Of a stretch of DNA of 64,000 bases, positions 1 to 8,304 are shown one piece after another (positions within the stretch are counted from its first letter, which is position 1; every line of letters starts with the position of its first letter). Under the pieces are notes generated by a model, which saw only the letters and a program-made list of their open reading frames with translations, had not been told where the DNA came from and did not search any database. The stretch is from Prolixibacter bellariivorans ATCC BAA-1284. GTDB taxonomy: Bacteria > Bacteroidota > Bacteroidia > Bacteroidales > Prolixibacteraceae. The stretch lies in contig NZ_KK211332.1 of assembly GCF_000621705.1 (NCBI RefSeq), positions 220,232 to 284,231 on the forward strand, given 5' to 3'. Made by a program: the position numbers and the translations under genes.

Positions 1-62
1 TGATTGGATTCACCGACTGTTCGGCTGAATCGTTGCTCATGCCCGTTCTATTTCATAATATC

Positions 63-428
63 TTAAAAGTAAAACTCCCGTTTCTCTCCGGCTTTGTTCA
101 ACAACACCTTCACCTCCTCCACCGTTACCAGGCAACCGTAACGCATCGTATCCAGGTCGCCTTTAATGGTCTCATAAAACGCCATCACCTTATCCTCCTC
201 ATCGATAATTTCCACAACGGTGGGAAGCTTTTCAGCAATCTCCCAGAATTTGTACGAGTGAATGACCGAACTGGCTCCAAAGCCCATCACGCCTTTCACG
301 ACGGTGGAGCCTGCCAGCCCGGCTTCTTTTGCTTTAAAAACCAGCGATTCGTAAAGACTATCGTTGCCCAGCTTATCGGTAGAGCCGATGAAAATCTTTA
401 GCAGTAGTGTTTTATTTGACTTTTCCAT
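63..428 (-). CDS. DUF190 family protein, paired with CrcB
   Basis: A 121-residue soluble protein recognisable as DUF190: it starts with a beta strand (LLLKIFIGSTDKLG), has a glycine-rich middle (VVKGVMGFGASS) and the segment LPTVVEIIDEEDKV. DUF190 proteins adopt a PII-like ferredoxin fold and often sit beside crcB; their biochemical role is not settled. The ATG at 428 lies one base after the crcB stop, so the two genes are almost certainly co-transcribed and translationally coupled. The upstream fluoride riboswitch implies that it responds to fluoride too. No membrane segment or signal peptide is visible. Confidence 0.85.
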   Translation of the reverse strand: MEKSNKTLLLKIFIGSTDKLGNDSLYESLVFKAKEAGLAGSTVVKGVMGFGASSVIHSYKFWEIAEKLPTVVEIIDEEDKVMAFYETIKGDLDTMRYGCLVTVEEVKVLLNKAGEKREFYF

Positions 429-429
429 C

Positions 430-807
430 TTATACCAGTTTTGTCGTCATTCGTCCGATGTACACCGCCACCAATCCCAGGGTGAAGCTCAGTGACGCAT
501 ACGTGATAAACCGAAGCCACTCGCGGCTTTGGAGTAATAGAAAGGCATCGTCGGTAAGTGCCGAGAATGTGGTAAATCCGCCGCAGATGCCCACTGTCAG
601 GAAAATGCGAAACTCCGGCGACAGCCAATCTCCTCTCTCGGTTAAACCGAAAATAAAGCCTATGAGAAGGCTGCCCAGAATGTTCACAATAAACGTTCCC
701 CAGGGAAAGACCGTTGGGGTGTGGATTTGAATGTAGCGGGAGATGGCGAACCGGAAAGCGGTTCCGACAAACCCTCCCATGCCTGCAATCAATAATGACT
801 TCATCAT
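430..807 (-). CDS. crcB: Fluoride channel CrcB/FluC
   Basis: A 125-residue integral membrane protein with four hydrophobic segments. Family signatures are the early GGFVGTAFRFAIS block, the FPWGTFIVNILGSLLIG block with its conserved Asn, and GICGGFTTFSALTDDAF, which holds the TTFS pore motif. CrcB proteins are dual-topology dimeric channels that export fluoride from the cytoplasm. Length is normal for a single-domain CrcB. Two consecutive Met codons (807 and 804) could start it. A fluoride riboswitch lies 33 bases upstream and a DUF190 gene follows after one base, so this is a fluoride-resistance operon. Confidence 0.95.
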   Translation of the reverse strand: MMKSLLIAGMGGFVGTAFRFAISRYIQIHTPTVFPWGTFIVNILGSLLIGFIFGLTERGDWLSPEFRIFLTVGICGGFTTFSALTDDAFLLLQSREWLRFITYASLSFTLGLVAVYIGRMTTKLV

Positions 808-839
808 ACAATCGAAATTTTAGTGTTCAATTTCACATT

Positions 840-890
840 GTAGAAGTCATTAGCCTCGGGGAGACGGTTAATGGCAGACTTCATTGCCCG
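840..890 (-). promoter_or_regulatory. Fluoride riboswitch (crcB motif)
   Basis: Read on the minus strand, this segment has the layout of the crcB RNA motif: a purine-rich 5' part beginning GGGCAATGAAG, a central ATTAACCG, and the hallmark 3' end GGCTAATGACTTCTAC, very close to the usual CTGATGACTCCTAC. It ends 32 bases before the crcB start codon. Fluoride riboswitches turn on crcB when fluoride binds. Sequence and position agree, but the fold was judged by eye only. Confidence 0.88.
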
Positions 891-1011
891 TATCAAATGT
901 AAGGATAAATCGGGCTGGTTATCCTCCCGATAGCTTTCATTAACAAATTTTATGATTAGAAAACTTCCCGAAAGGAGAAAATAACCGGGAGGCTATCACC
1001 CAATACGGGCA
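885..1011. repeat. Nested imperfect inverted repeat upstream of the riboswitch
   Basis: Outer arms GCCCGTAT (885-892) and ATACGGGC (1004-1011) enclose an imperfect inner pair: GGTTATCCTCCCG around 917-929 and CGGGAGGCTATCACC around 986-1000. The element lies between a terminator and the crcB riboswitch, where the crcB promoter should be, and its outer arm touches the riboswitch 5' end. It may be a small MITE-like element or part of the leader; no function can be assigned. Confidence 0.4.
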
Positions 1012-1013
1012 AA

Positions 1014-1068
1014 CAAAAAAAAAGGTGAAGCATGCCGGTTCTCAAAATAAGAGCCGGGCGCTTCACCT
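1014..1068 (-). terminator. Rho-independent terminator
   Basis: On the minus strand a strong hairpin with arms AGGTGAAGC-GCCCGGCTCT and AGAACCGGCATGCTTCACCT around an A/T-rich loop is followed directly by a run of eight or more T residues. It lies about 390 bases downstream of the carbonic-anhydrase-like gene and separates that operon from the fluoride operon. Confidence 0.85.
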
Positions 1069-1224
1069 GATGTCTTTGCTTGATGGCTGTTGAAATAGTC
1101 CGGGGAGTTTCTTGTGAACAACCAAACAGTAAGTGTTTGCTGAAATATCACCCCTAAAGACCGTGTCCGAAAGTTAAAACGGTAAATTTTGAAACTTACC
1201 CATTGTCAGCCGACTTGTTTTTAC

Positions 1225-1288
1225 CCCTCCAAACCTCCCCTAAAGGGGCGGCTTAAAGTCCCCTTTAGGGGATTTAGGGGTTAATTAC
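1225..1288. repeat. CCCCTAAAGGGG intergenic repeat in a 650-base gap
   Basis: Two overlapping palindromes of the type CCCCTAAAGGGG and CCCCTTTAGGGG follow each other, bordered by ACCCCTCC and GGGGTTAA. The pattern is typical of short dispersed intergenic repeats. The rest of the gene-free stretch 808-1458 holds the riboswitch, the terminator and a GA-rich tail near 1345-1380, but no plausible gene. Confidence 0.6.
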
Positions 1289-1458
1289 AAAAGCCTTCCT
1301 AACAATTCGATAGTTCTGTAAATGTTTTTTGTTGTTTTCGGACACCCCTGTCTCGATAGTATCGAAGATGAGGGGTGTAATAAAAGCTCACTTACTAATC
1401 TCTGGTGTTCACTTTCTTCACCCAACCTTCCAGACAGCCATTGTTCTCTTCCGTTTCT

Positions 1459-2001
1459 TTAATCCTCCGTGATCAGGTAGAGCTTGTTGTCTTCCACCTT
1501 GTAATACATGGGAGCTACCGTTATCTTCGGGTAGCGGTTCCGCAACCGTTTGACTTCACTTAACACGAAATCGATTTCGTTGCCAATCTCGAAAAGCGGG
1601 GCAAACTGATTGAAATGCTCTTCGGCAAACGAACGTTCCCAGCCGGCTTTATCCACCAGGCCACCAATAAAATTTTCTTTTTTCGATGCCAGGTTCACCA
1701 TGCCGCAGTTACTGTGCCCGATGATGGCAATGTGCTTCACATTTCCTATCGCGATGGCAAACGACACCTTAAATTCGCTGTAACGAAGATTGGCTCCACC
1801 CGCCCTGATGATGTACGAGAAGTTGTCGGGGATGTTCAGATGCTTCCGGTTGTCCATACACATACCGACCAGCAACTGTGCTGAATCGTAGGACGCGAAT
1901 TCTCTTTCGAGATCGTGATACTCCAACAAATCGCCAATAGGCGTATCCCGGTACTCCGGGAAGATGTCTTCTTTGGTCTTAATCGGTACAAGTCTGTTCA
2001 T
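1459..2001 (-). CDS. Beta-carbonic anhydrase-like protein
   Basis: A 180-residue protein with the expected beta-class zinc-site blocks: CMDNR near residue 48 (first zinc Cys plus the Asp-Arg dyad), a FSYIIRAGGANL strand, and IIGHSNCGM near residue 95 (His-x-x-Cys, the other two ligands). Beta-carbonic anhydrases interconvert CO2 and bicarbonate in the cytoplasm. All catalytic ligands are present, but it is shorter than typical enzymes (about 200-220 residues) and its C-terminal part is unusual, so it may be a divergent subfamily. It follows the isochorismatase-like gene by 56 bases on the same strand. Confidence 0.8.
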   Translation of the reverse strand: MNRLVPIKTKEDIFPEYRDTPIGDLLEYHDLEREFASYDSAQLLVGMCMDNRKHLNIPDNFSYIIRAGGANLRYSEFKVSFAIAIGNVKHIAIIGHSNCGMVNLASKKENFIGGLVDKAGWERSFAEEHFNQFAPLFEIGNEIDFVLSEVKRLRNRYPKITVAPMYYKVEDNKLYLITED

Positions 2002-2057
2002 ATTCTTCGCTTCATTTCAGCCGGCGTTCTCACTATTTTTAATGACCGGCCTTCGTT

Positions 2058-2666
2058 TTAAATGAATGTTTTTATGATGTCCTCCGTATTCAATACGGTG
2101 GCAAATTCTTCGTTCAGGCTTGCCAGCGCTGTTTCATGAATGGTTTCTGCTGAATAGTGTTTTCCGTCGAAGCCGGCCTTGGGAAACGTGGCCGTGGCAT
2201 CGTTCACCACGTACGTGTCGAAGCCAAGGTTGCCGGCCATGCGCACGGTCGTGGAAATACACTGATCGGTGGTGAGACCAACGACCACCAACTGACGAAT
2301 GTCGTTGTCGTGCAGGCGTTGCTCCAAATCAGTGCCGATGAACGCGCTGTTGACCGTTTTCCCGATAACCGGTTCGCCCTCGTTCGGCTGTACCACCGTT
2401 TGAATGGCGTTGCCGGGCTTTCCTTCGGCCAGCGGCGATTGCGGGAGAACCGAATTATGCTTTACATGAATAACCGGAAAGCCGTGATTGCGCCAGACTT
2501 CCAACAACCGGGCAGCGTTTTTCTCCGCGTCGGGGTGGTTACGCCCACCGCCCCAGTAGGCCGGGTCTTCGAATCCCTGCTGGATATCGACCAGCAACAA
2601 GGCTGGCTGTCCGTCGGGGATGAACGGCTGAAGTGGTTCGTTGGTTGATGCCTGCGTGTTCTCCAT
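2058..2666 (-). CDS. Cysteine hydrolase, isochorismatase family
   Basis: A 202-residue protein with the alpha/beta isochorismatase fold. The three catalytic positions are visible: Asp in ALLLVDIQQGF near residue 27, Lys in PVIGKTVNSAF near residue 104, and Cys in VVGLTTDQCISTTVR near residue 137. Such enzymes hydrolyse amides or vinyl ethers (nicotinamidase, isochorismatase and related activities), and the substrate cannot be told from sequence. It starts 6 bases after the methyltransferase stop, so the two are co-transcribed. Confidence 0.88.
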   Translation of the reverse strand: MENTQASTNEPLQPFIPDGQPALLLVDIQQGFEDPAYWGGGRNHPDAEKNAARLLEVWRNHGFPVIHVKHNSVLPQSPLAEGKPGNAIQTVVQPNEGEPVIGKTVNSAFIGTDLEQRLHDNDIRQLVVVGLTTDQCISTTVRMAGNLGFDTYVVNDATATFPKAGFDGKHYSAETIHETALASLNEEFATVLNTEDIIKTFI

Positions 2667-2672
2667 ATTTTG

Positions 2673-3458
2673 TTATTTGATATCGATGGTTTCAGCTTTC
2701 TCCTTTATCGCCATCACGCGAATGCGTTTGTAGTCGGCATACCATTTACCGTCGGTAAAACTAACCGGTTTCAAGGTTTCCTGCACTTCGGCTTTGATGG
2801 CTTTGGCATCAGCGTCGCTCACACCATCGAAGAATTGCTTCGCAAACATCGAGAGCCAGTCGATGATGCCGGTGTCTGCATCAGCCAGTTCCGTGGGACG
2901 GTCGAAGTGCTCGGCCCGGGTTACCCGGAATCCGGCTTTTTCGAGCACCGTGGCATACTCGCCAATCGACGGATAATACCAGAGTTGCTTTTCCGCCTGT
3001 TCGCGGTAGCCATGCTTTGCCAGTACCTTCCGCAAGGTCCCGACGATGTGTTGCACATTACCTTTTCCACCGAACTCGGCTACCAGGCGGCCGCCCGGTT
3101 TCAGGTTGCGGTACATGCATGTAACGGCTCCTTCGTAATCGGTTACCCAGTGGAGCACCGCATTCGAGAAGATGGCATCGAACTGCTGGTTGAACTCAAA
3201 ATCGGACGCGTTTCCGACCTCGAACGCAACGCTGGGATATTTGCTTCGCGCATCGGCAATCATTTCAGGCGAGCTATCCATTCCCACCACCCAGGCAGCC
3301 TTCTCTTTAATCTGACTGGTGAGCTGTCCCGAGCCGCATCCCACGTCGAGAATACGTTCATTTGCTTTGGGTTCCAGCCAGCTGAGGATTCCCTGGCCAT
3401 ATTGGTACACAAATGCGTGCTTGTCGTTGTATAATTCCGGATTCCAGTCTTTTGTCAT
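2673..3458 (-). CDS. Class I SAM-dependent methyltransferase
   Basis: A 261-residue protein with a standard Rossmann methyltransferase domain: motif I ILDVGCGSGQLTSQI near residue 38, an acidic strand end in VVGMDSSPEMI, and motif IV-like DAIFSNAVLHWV near residue 95. The opening layout (WNPELYNDKHAFVYQYGQG) recalls trans-aconitate 2-methyltransferase-like proteins, a guess rather than an assignment. It is the first gene of a minus-strand cluster with the cysteine hydrolase and possibly the carbonic-anhydrase-like gene. Confidence 0.85.
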   Translation of the reverse strand: MTKDWNPELYNDKHAFVYQYGQGILSWLEPKANERILDVGCGSGQLTSQIKEKAAWVVGMDSSPEMIADARSKYPSVAFEVGNASDFEFNQQFDAIFSNAVLHWVTDYEGAVTCMYRNLKPGGRLVAEFGGKGNVQHIVGTLRKVLAKHGYREQAEKQLWYYPSIGEYATVLEKAGFRVTRAEHFDRPTELADADTGIIDWLSMFAKQFFDGVSDADAKAIKAEVQETLKPVSFTDGKWYADYKRIRVMAIKEKAETIDIK

Positions 3459-3477
3459 AGCGTTATATCCCGTTACT

Positions 3478-3505
3478 GTAGAGACGTAGCATGCTACGTC
3501 TCTAC
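3478..3505. repeat. REP-like perfect palindrome
   Basis: A perfect 28-bp palindrome with arms GTAGAGACGTAGCA and TGCTACGTCTCTAC. It belongs to a family in this window whose ends (GTAGAGACG / CGTCTCTAC) are constant while the centre varies; other copies lie at 4298-4326, 4441-4465, 4505-4529, 9687-9714 and 9766-9791. Confidence 0.85.
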
Positions 3506-3693
3506 TCTACCACCACCTAAACAAATAAGCAGGCATTGGGTTGAGAGTTTTTGTACGTGCCAGTCATTTACCACCTGTTTTTACCCGTCAGCCGTGCGAC
3601 ATTTCCCTGGTGTTGATGTTTTTACCGGGGGGAACGGGGCAATATTTCTCATAGTTCCATTGATTTCCTCCGGTGTCGGGCTGTTTTTGTCAA

Positions 3694-4221
3694 ATGACGA
3701 CGCTTGTATCACCGGAGACGGTCGTTGTATCACATTTAACGGTCGTTGTATGGCGTTTAACGACGCTTGTTTGGCAATTGACAGTCGATTTATTGCATTT
3801 AACGACGCTTGTTTGGCAATTGACGGGCGTTGTATTGCATTTGACGACGCTTGTATGACAATTGACGGTCGTTGTATTGCATTTAACGACGCTTGTTTGA
3901 CAATTGACGGGCGATTTATGGCATTTAACGACGCTTGTATGACCGGAGACGGTCGTTGTATCGCATTTAACGGTCGTTGTATGGCGTTTGACGGTCGATT
4001 TATTGCAATTAACGACGCTTGTTTGGCAATTAACGGCCGTTGTATGGCATTTAACGACGCTAGTATGGCATTTAACGACGCTTGTATGAACGGAGACGGT
4101 CGATTTATGACCGGAGACGACGCTTGTATGGACGGAGACGGCCGATTTATGACCGGAGACGAGCGTTGTATGGACGGAGACATTCGTTGTATGCCCGCTG
4201 ACGGGCGATATTTGTCCGCTG
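3694..4221. repeat. 21-bp tandem repeat (minisatellite), about 25 units
   Basis: About 25 head-to-tail 21-bp units, with consensus near TTTAACGACGCTTGTATGGCA and variants in which CGACGCTTG alternates with CGGTCGTTG or CGGTCGATT and the linker varies between CATTTAA, CAATTGA and CCGGAGA. Because 21 is a multiple of three, the array is open in several frames on both strands. A plus-strand frame (3594-4283) reads as heptads like FNDACLA-IDGRCIA, and a minus-strand frame (3581-4183) reads as IQASLNA-INRPSIA. Neither frame has a signal peptide or known domain, so it is listed as a repeat, not a gene. Confidence 0.85.
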
Positions 4222-4529
4222 TAGAGATGCCATGCTTTGCGTCTCGTTGTTCACATTATTGGAGGCCGGCATACCTTGTCTGAACCGGATTACGCCGGTA
4301 GAGACGCCCGAATCGGGCGTCTCTACCAGGCGTTGTTCATGGGTGCCGATGGATTGAATGTGCCGGGAACGCCGTTGGGTGCAGGGTCGTTTCATCCGGG
4401 AAATCCTGAAATCTGTGGTTTCCGGGTTCGGATGGTTTTGGAGACGCGATGAATCGCATCTCTACGATCGCACGGTTCGGGGCTATGAAATTGATGGGGG
4501 TTTTGAGACGCGATGAATCGCGTCTCTAC
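4221..4529. repeat. Cluster of REP-like palindromes
   Basis: Four copies of the GTAGAGACG...CGTCTCTAC family: a degenerate one at 4221-4245, a full one at 4298-4326 (centre CCCGAATCGGG) and two copies lacking the first bases at 4441-4465 and 4505-4529 (centre CGATGAATCG). The copies share short spacer words such as GCACGGTT and TTGGGG, suggesting local duplication. No gene is credible between 3459 and 4572. Confidence 0.8.
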
Positions 4530-4572
4530 GGTGCGTTGTTGATCGCACGGTTTGGGGATGGATATGCCCCGG

Positions 4573-7173
4573 TCAGAAATGAATCTTATAACTAATATCC
4601 CACAAGGTTCCCATTACATCTCCTTTCTCGATGACATGAGTCGATTCGTTGTAAAAATAACCCGACTGACCGGTATACAGTCCAACGTTTAGTCCTTTCA
4701 GGGCAAATTCGTGGGAAACCTTTTTCCGGTTGATCCGGTAGCTTACGGTAAGGTCGCCGCTCACAAACGGGTTGTACTGTTTGCTGAATGCTTTTGAATC
4801 ATCCAGTTTAATTTCGTGACTGGCTTTCGAACGTTCTTTATCAATTGGCGTGTAATGTTCTCCGCCCTGGCAGGTCAGTCTAAGATTCAATCCGAACCGG
4901 TCATTTTTCATCCGTCCGGCAGACCATTCCTTACCCCACACGCCGTTAAAGCTATACCCCCTATCGTAGCGGGTACTGCGCCAAACACCATCTCCGCCTT
5001 TGTATTTCGACCGAAAGAGGGAACCGGTGAGTAAATAATAAGCTCCTTTATCGAGGTAATGTTCTAACGTGATGTCTACCCCGTAATTCTTCCCCTTGCC
5101 GGAATTCACCAGCATCTTGTCGAGGTAGTAACTGTCGAGGTTAAGTACCGAGAAAGAGGTGTGGGCTTGTACCGGGACATCGTACAGATATTGGAAATAG
5201 GGTTCTACTTTTAAATGAAGAACATCGGAAATATGCCAGTTGTAAGCCAGGTTAAAATGATGCGCTTTCGCTAATTTCAGGTGTGTGTTGCCCGGCAAGT
5301 TCGTTGTTGTATCGACCACATAGTAAAAATCCAGTCGTTCGCGCCGGCTGTCCAGTCCGTAAGCTGCCGAAAGCGATTGTCCGAAAGCAAAATTCCATTT
5401 CATGCTTAGCCGGGGTTCCACCGACCGGTTTTTATTGAGGTTGAAATACCAGGCATTGAGACCGGCACTGACCGATAACTTTGGAGAGACGGTAAAAACT
5501 GACTGTGTGTAGGCCATCACCTGGAGATTCTTTCCCGAACCTTTGGCGACATTCTCCATGGGTAAATCCAGTCCGTAATTGGGCGTAACATTGTAATTTA
5601 AATCATAAATCATTCCGGTAACGGTTACCCCGGTCCGGTTTACATGATGTGCCCCAAATTTCCGGTTGATGTAGGAGTTAAGCACAATGTTCCAGTTTTT
5701 GTTGGTAATATCGACAACCTGCCTGTGAGCAGCCAGTGAATCCACCTGTCCCACATTCTGCATGATTCCGCTGTAGGTTCCGGCGAGCACTGTTTTAATG
5801 TACGTTTTGTCGTTTATGCTGTACTTGTGCGTAATTCCCCCGCTGCCTTTCCCGAGCCGGGTATCCACATTCTGCCGGTCGGCATACGTTTCCCAATCCT
5901 TTTGGTCGAGTGCGCCAACGTTATTCCGATCAATCAATCCCAGTCCCCAGATGGAGAAAACGCCGGCTTTTTTGGTTGGCAAGTTTAGTTTGAACGACAA
6001 ATCCTGGTACTTTAAATTGGCGGCGGCCACCAGGCCCGTTGCCGAATACCGGTAATTAAAAATGTACGAACTGTTGTGTGCCTTACTCAACGGTCCTTCG
6101 GAAGCCATATCAATTCCCATTAAACTTACCTGGAAGGTATTTTCGTGTTTTTGGCTGTTCCCGTTGCGCATTTGCATATCGAACACGCCGGAGAGCGCAT
6201 TACCGTATTCTGCCGGAAATGCTCCGTTGAAAAAATCGGAGTTGCCCATTACCTGGCTGCTTAATGCCGAATAAACACCGCCGCCCAACGAAATCATATC
6301 GGCAAAATGGGTCGGGTTGGGAATTTCAACACCTTCCAACCGCCATTGGGTATACTGCGGCGCATTGCCCCGGATGGATAGCGCATTGCTCGAAATGCCA
6401 CCCGTTCCGGATACCCCGGCAAAGGAGGTAACCAAACGGGCCGGATCGTTAAAGGCCCCTGCATACCGGTTGGCTTCCTCTACACTTAGCATGCGTCCTT
6501 CGGCTAAAGCCATCGGGTTCATGGCATGTTCCTTATTCACCTGGGGGCGCACAACCACTTCGCCAACCGACTGAGCACTTTCTTTTAACGGAATTTTAAC
6601 CGATGCTTCCCTTGCCGAGGTAAGTAATATTCCGCGGTAGATGTAAGGCTGGTACCCAACAAAGGAAGCTTTGATGTTGGCATATCCCAGCGGAACTCCA
6701 TGAATAGCGAAATGCCCCAGGCTATCGGATATCGCTCCCACTCCCGGATTGTCCATCAATGCAATGTTGGCAAAAGCAATTGGCAGCCCGGTGGAAACAT
6801 CATAAACCGAGCCCCGTATTGTTTGCGTTAAGGTGGTTTTGTTGCCTTCCGGTTTCTTTTTTTGTGGAGTCAGAATGATGTGGTAGCCGTTTATTTTGTA
6901 GGTAAGCCCGGTATCTTTCAATATCGCGTCCAACGCTTTGTCCAAACGCACACCGACTACCGATATACTGAATTTCCGGTTCTCGTCGACCTCCGATTTT
7001 TTATACGCAATGCTATAATCGGTTTGTCGCTCTATCTCGTTAAATGCCTCTTTCAGCGAAATACTCTTTTTTTGAATCGTTATGCGCTTTTCCTGTGCTC
7101 TTGTTTGCACCGAAAAAAACAACAGAAGAATGGTAATTGTAAATATGTTTACTGCTAATTTTTTTACGTTCAT
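4573..7173 (-). CDS. TonB-dependent receptor with STN signalling domain
   Basis: An 866-residue outer-membrane protein. A signal peptide (IFTITILLLFFSVQTRAQ) is followed by a secretin/TonB N-terminal (STN) domain at about residues 30-105, a carboxypeptidase-regulatory-like domain at about 120-200, a plug with ALSIRGNAPQYTQWRLEGV near residue 260, and a beta-barrel ending in an aromatic (SYKIHF). STN domains pass the ligand-bound signal to a FecR protein in the inner membrane. The fecR gene starts 132 bases upstream and the sigma gene is near, so this is a FecA-like transducer. No SusD-like gene follows, so it is not a classical glycan SusCD pair and its ligand is unknown. Confidence 0.9.
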   Translation of the reverse strand: MNVKKLAVNIFTITILLLFFSVQTRAQEKRITIQKKSISLKEAFNEIERQTDYSIAYKKSEVDENRKFSISVVGVRLDKALDAILKDTGLTYKINGYHIILTPQKKKPEGNKTTLTQTIRGSVYDVSTGLPIAFANIALMDNPGVGAISDSLGHFAIHGVPLGYANIKASFVGYQPYIYRGILLTSAREASVKIPLKESAQSVGEVVVRPQVNKEHAMNPMALAEGRMLSVEEANRYAGAFNDPARLVTSFAGVSGTGGISSNALSIRGNAPQYTQWRLEGVEIPNPTHFADMISLGGGVYSALSSQVMGNSDFFNGAFPAEYGNALSGVFDMQMRNGNSQKHENTFQVSLMGIDMASEGPLSKAHNSSYIFNYRYSATGLVAAANLKYQDLSFKLNLPTKKAGVFSIWGLGLIDRNNVGALDQKDWETYADRQNVDTRLGKGSGGITHKYSINDKTYIKTVLAGTYSGIMQNVGQVDSLAAHRQVVDITNKNWNIVLNSYINRKFGAHHVNRTGVTVTGMIYDLNYNVTPNYGLDLPMENVAKGSGKNLQVMAYTQSVFTVSPKLSVSAGLNAWYFNLNKNRSVEPRLSMKWNFAFGQSLSAAYGLDSRRERLDFYYVVDTTTNLPGNTHLKLAKAHHFNLAYNWHISDVLHLKVEPYFQYLYDVPVQAHTSFSVLNLDSYYLDKMLVNSGKGKNYGVDITLEHYLDKGAYYLLTGSLFRSKYKGGDGVWRSTRYDRGYSFNGVWGKEWSAGRMKNDRFGLNLRLTCQGGEHYTPIDKERSKASHEIKLDDSKAFSKQYNPFVSGDLTVSYRINRKKVSHEFALKGLNVGLYTGQSGYFYNESTHVIEKGDVMGTLWDISYKIHF

Positions 7174-7305
7174 TCTATTACATTTGTGTTGTTGATACTA
7201 AATTGCTTTTCGTCGAGTTGATTTTGTATCTTCATTTTGAACCGGTAAAAAGTTGGCGCTTTCTACCGGTTCTGTTTCTTCATAGGCGTACCGTTTTTAT
7301 CTGTT

Positions 7306-8295
7306 TCATTTTTTATGTAACACAATTCGTTTATTCTCTTTGGTATAGGTAAAATCTCCGGCCACATCTTCCAAAACGCGAAGTATTTGTTCCGGATTCT
7401 CGCCCCGTTCAAATTTGATGGTATAATGCTCGGTCGACAGGTCGATTGATTTATCCGTTTCGATGGAAATATTGAAACGCCGCCGAAGTGTTTGCAACAC
7501 CTCGCCCAATGTAGCATCGGTAAACGTGAGGTTCCCGTTTTTCCAGTCGGGAATATCACCGGGGGCAATCTTCACAATTTGCACCAACGACGTTCGGTTG
7601 TTGTACGTTAACTGCTGATTGGGCAACAACTTCCGCTGTTGTTTATCTTTTGTCCGAACAGCTATCCTTCCCTCCTGCAACGTGGCTACCGTCCTGTTAT
7701 CATCCGGGTATGCCTTCAAATTAAACTTCGTTCCCAAGACCCTGACGGATAAATTTGCCGTCGTTACCACAAATGGCTTCGCTTTGTTTTTTGTGACGGA
7801 GAAAAAAGCTTCTCCGGTTAAACTAACGTGGCGCGTTTGCTGACTGAATTCCGAAGGATACTCCAACGTACTTCCGGCATTGAGCCACACTACCGATTTA
7901 TCGGGAAGGACCACCTGTTTCGTTTCGCCATACGATGCAGTGAGCCTGACCATGGCAGGATGGCTTTGCTGCCGGAGATAATACCAGAGGCCGCCAATAC
8001 TTATCAGCAGGATGAAAACGGCCGCCACCTTTGAAAAGGCGCTGTGCCAACCAATTCTCTTCGCCTGGCTACGAATGCCGATTTTCGCATTCACCCGTCG
8101 AAGCGCTTTCCCGGTATCTTTTCCCCTGACCGGCTCAACCGAATCCCAATATTCTTTCGCGACCTCTTCGGTATCTTCCGTTTCCGGTTTTTCAGCCAGC
8201 CATTGCTGAATCTTCTCTTCGGTTTCCGGGGTATACCGGTTCCGAAGGTACAGCCTCAGAATTTCTGCGCTCCATGATTTTTTATCTGATTGCAT
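7306..8295 (-). CDS. FecR-family anti-sigma factor
   Basis: A 329-residue protein with an N-terminal cytoplasmic region rich in charged residues (RYTPETEEKIQQWLAEKP), one transmembrane helix near residues 88-106 (VAAVFILLISIGGLWYYL), a periplasmic FecR domain (VVLPDKSVVWLNAGSTLEYP; VSLTGEAFFSV) and a C-terminal DUF4974-like domain (LTFTDATLGEVLQTLRRRFN). FecR proteins hold or activate the ECF sigma factor in response to a TonB receptor. It lies 9 bases after the 8305-9003 gene and upstream of the STN receptor. Confidence 0.92.
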   Translation of the reverse strand: MQSDKKSWSAEILRLYLRNRYTPETEEKIQQWLAEKPETEDTEEVAKEYWDSVEPVRGKDTGKALRRVNAKIGIRSQAKRIGWHSAFSKVAAVFILLISIGGLWYYLRQQSHPAMVRLTASYGETKQVVLPDKSVVWLNAGSTLEYPSEFSQQTRHVSLTGEAFFSVTKNKAKPFVVTTANLSVRVLGTKFNLKAYPDDNRTVATLQEGRIAVRTKDKQQRKLLPNQQLTYNNRTSLVQIVKIAPGDIPDWKNGNLTFTDATLGEVLQTLRRRFNISIETDKSIDLSTEHYTIKFERGENPEQILRVLEDVAGDFTYTKENKRIVLHKK

Positions 8296-8304
8296 TGCTC
8301 CGCG

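Noticed and set aside
3581..4183. 200-codon minus-strand ORF in the same array
   Set aside because: Same reason; it cannot be preferred over the plus frame without expression data.
3594..4283. 229-codon plus-strand ORF in the 21-bp array
   Set aside because: The frame is kept open by the 21-bp period, and the minus strand is equally open; no signal peptide or domain, so I list it as a repeat only.
4573..7173. SusC of a polysaccharide utilization locus
   Set aside because: No SusD-like gene, no glycoside hydrolases and a FecI/FecR context, so a transducer receptor is the better call.
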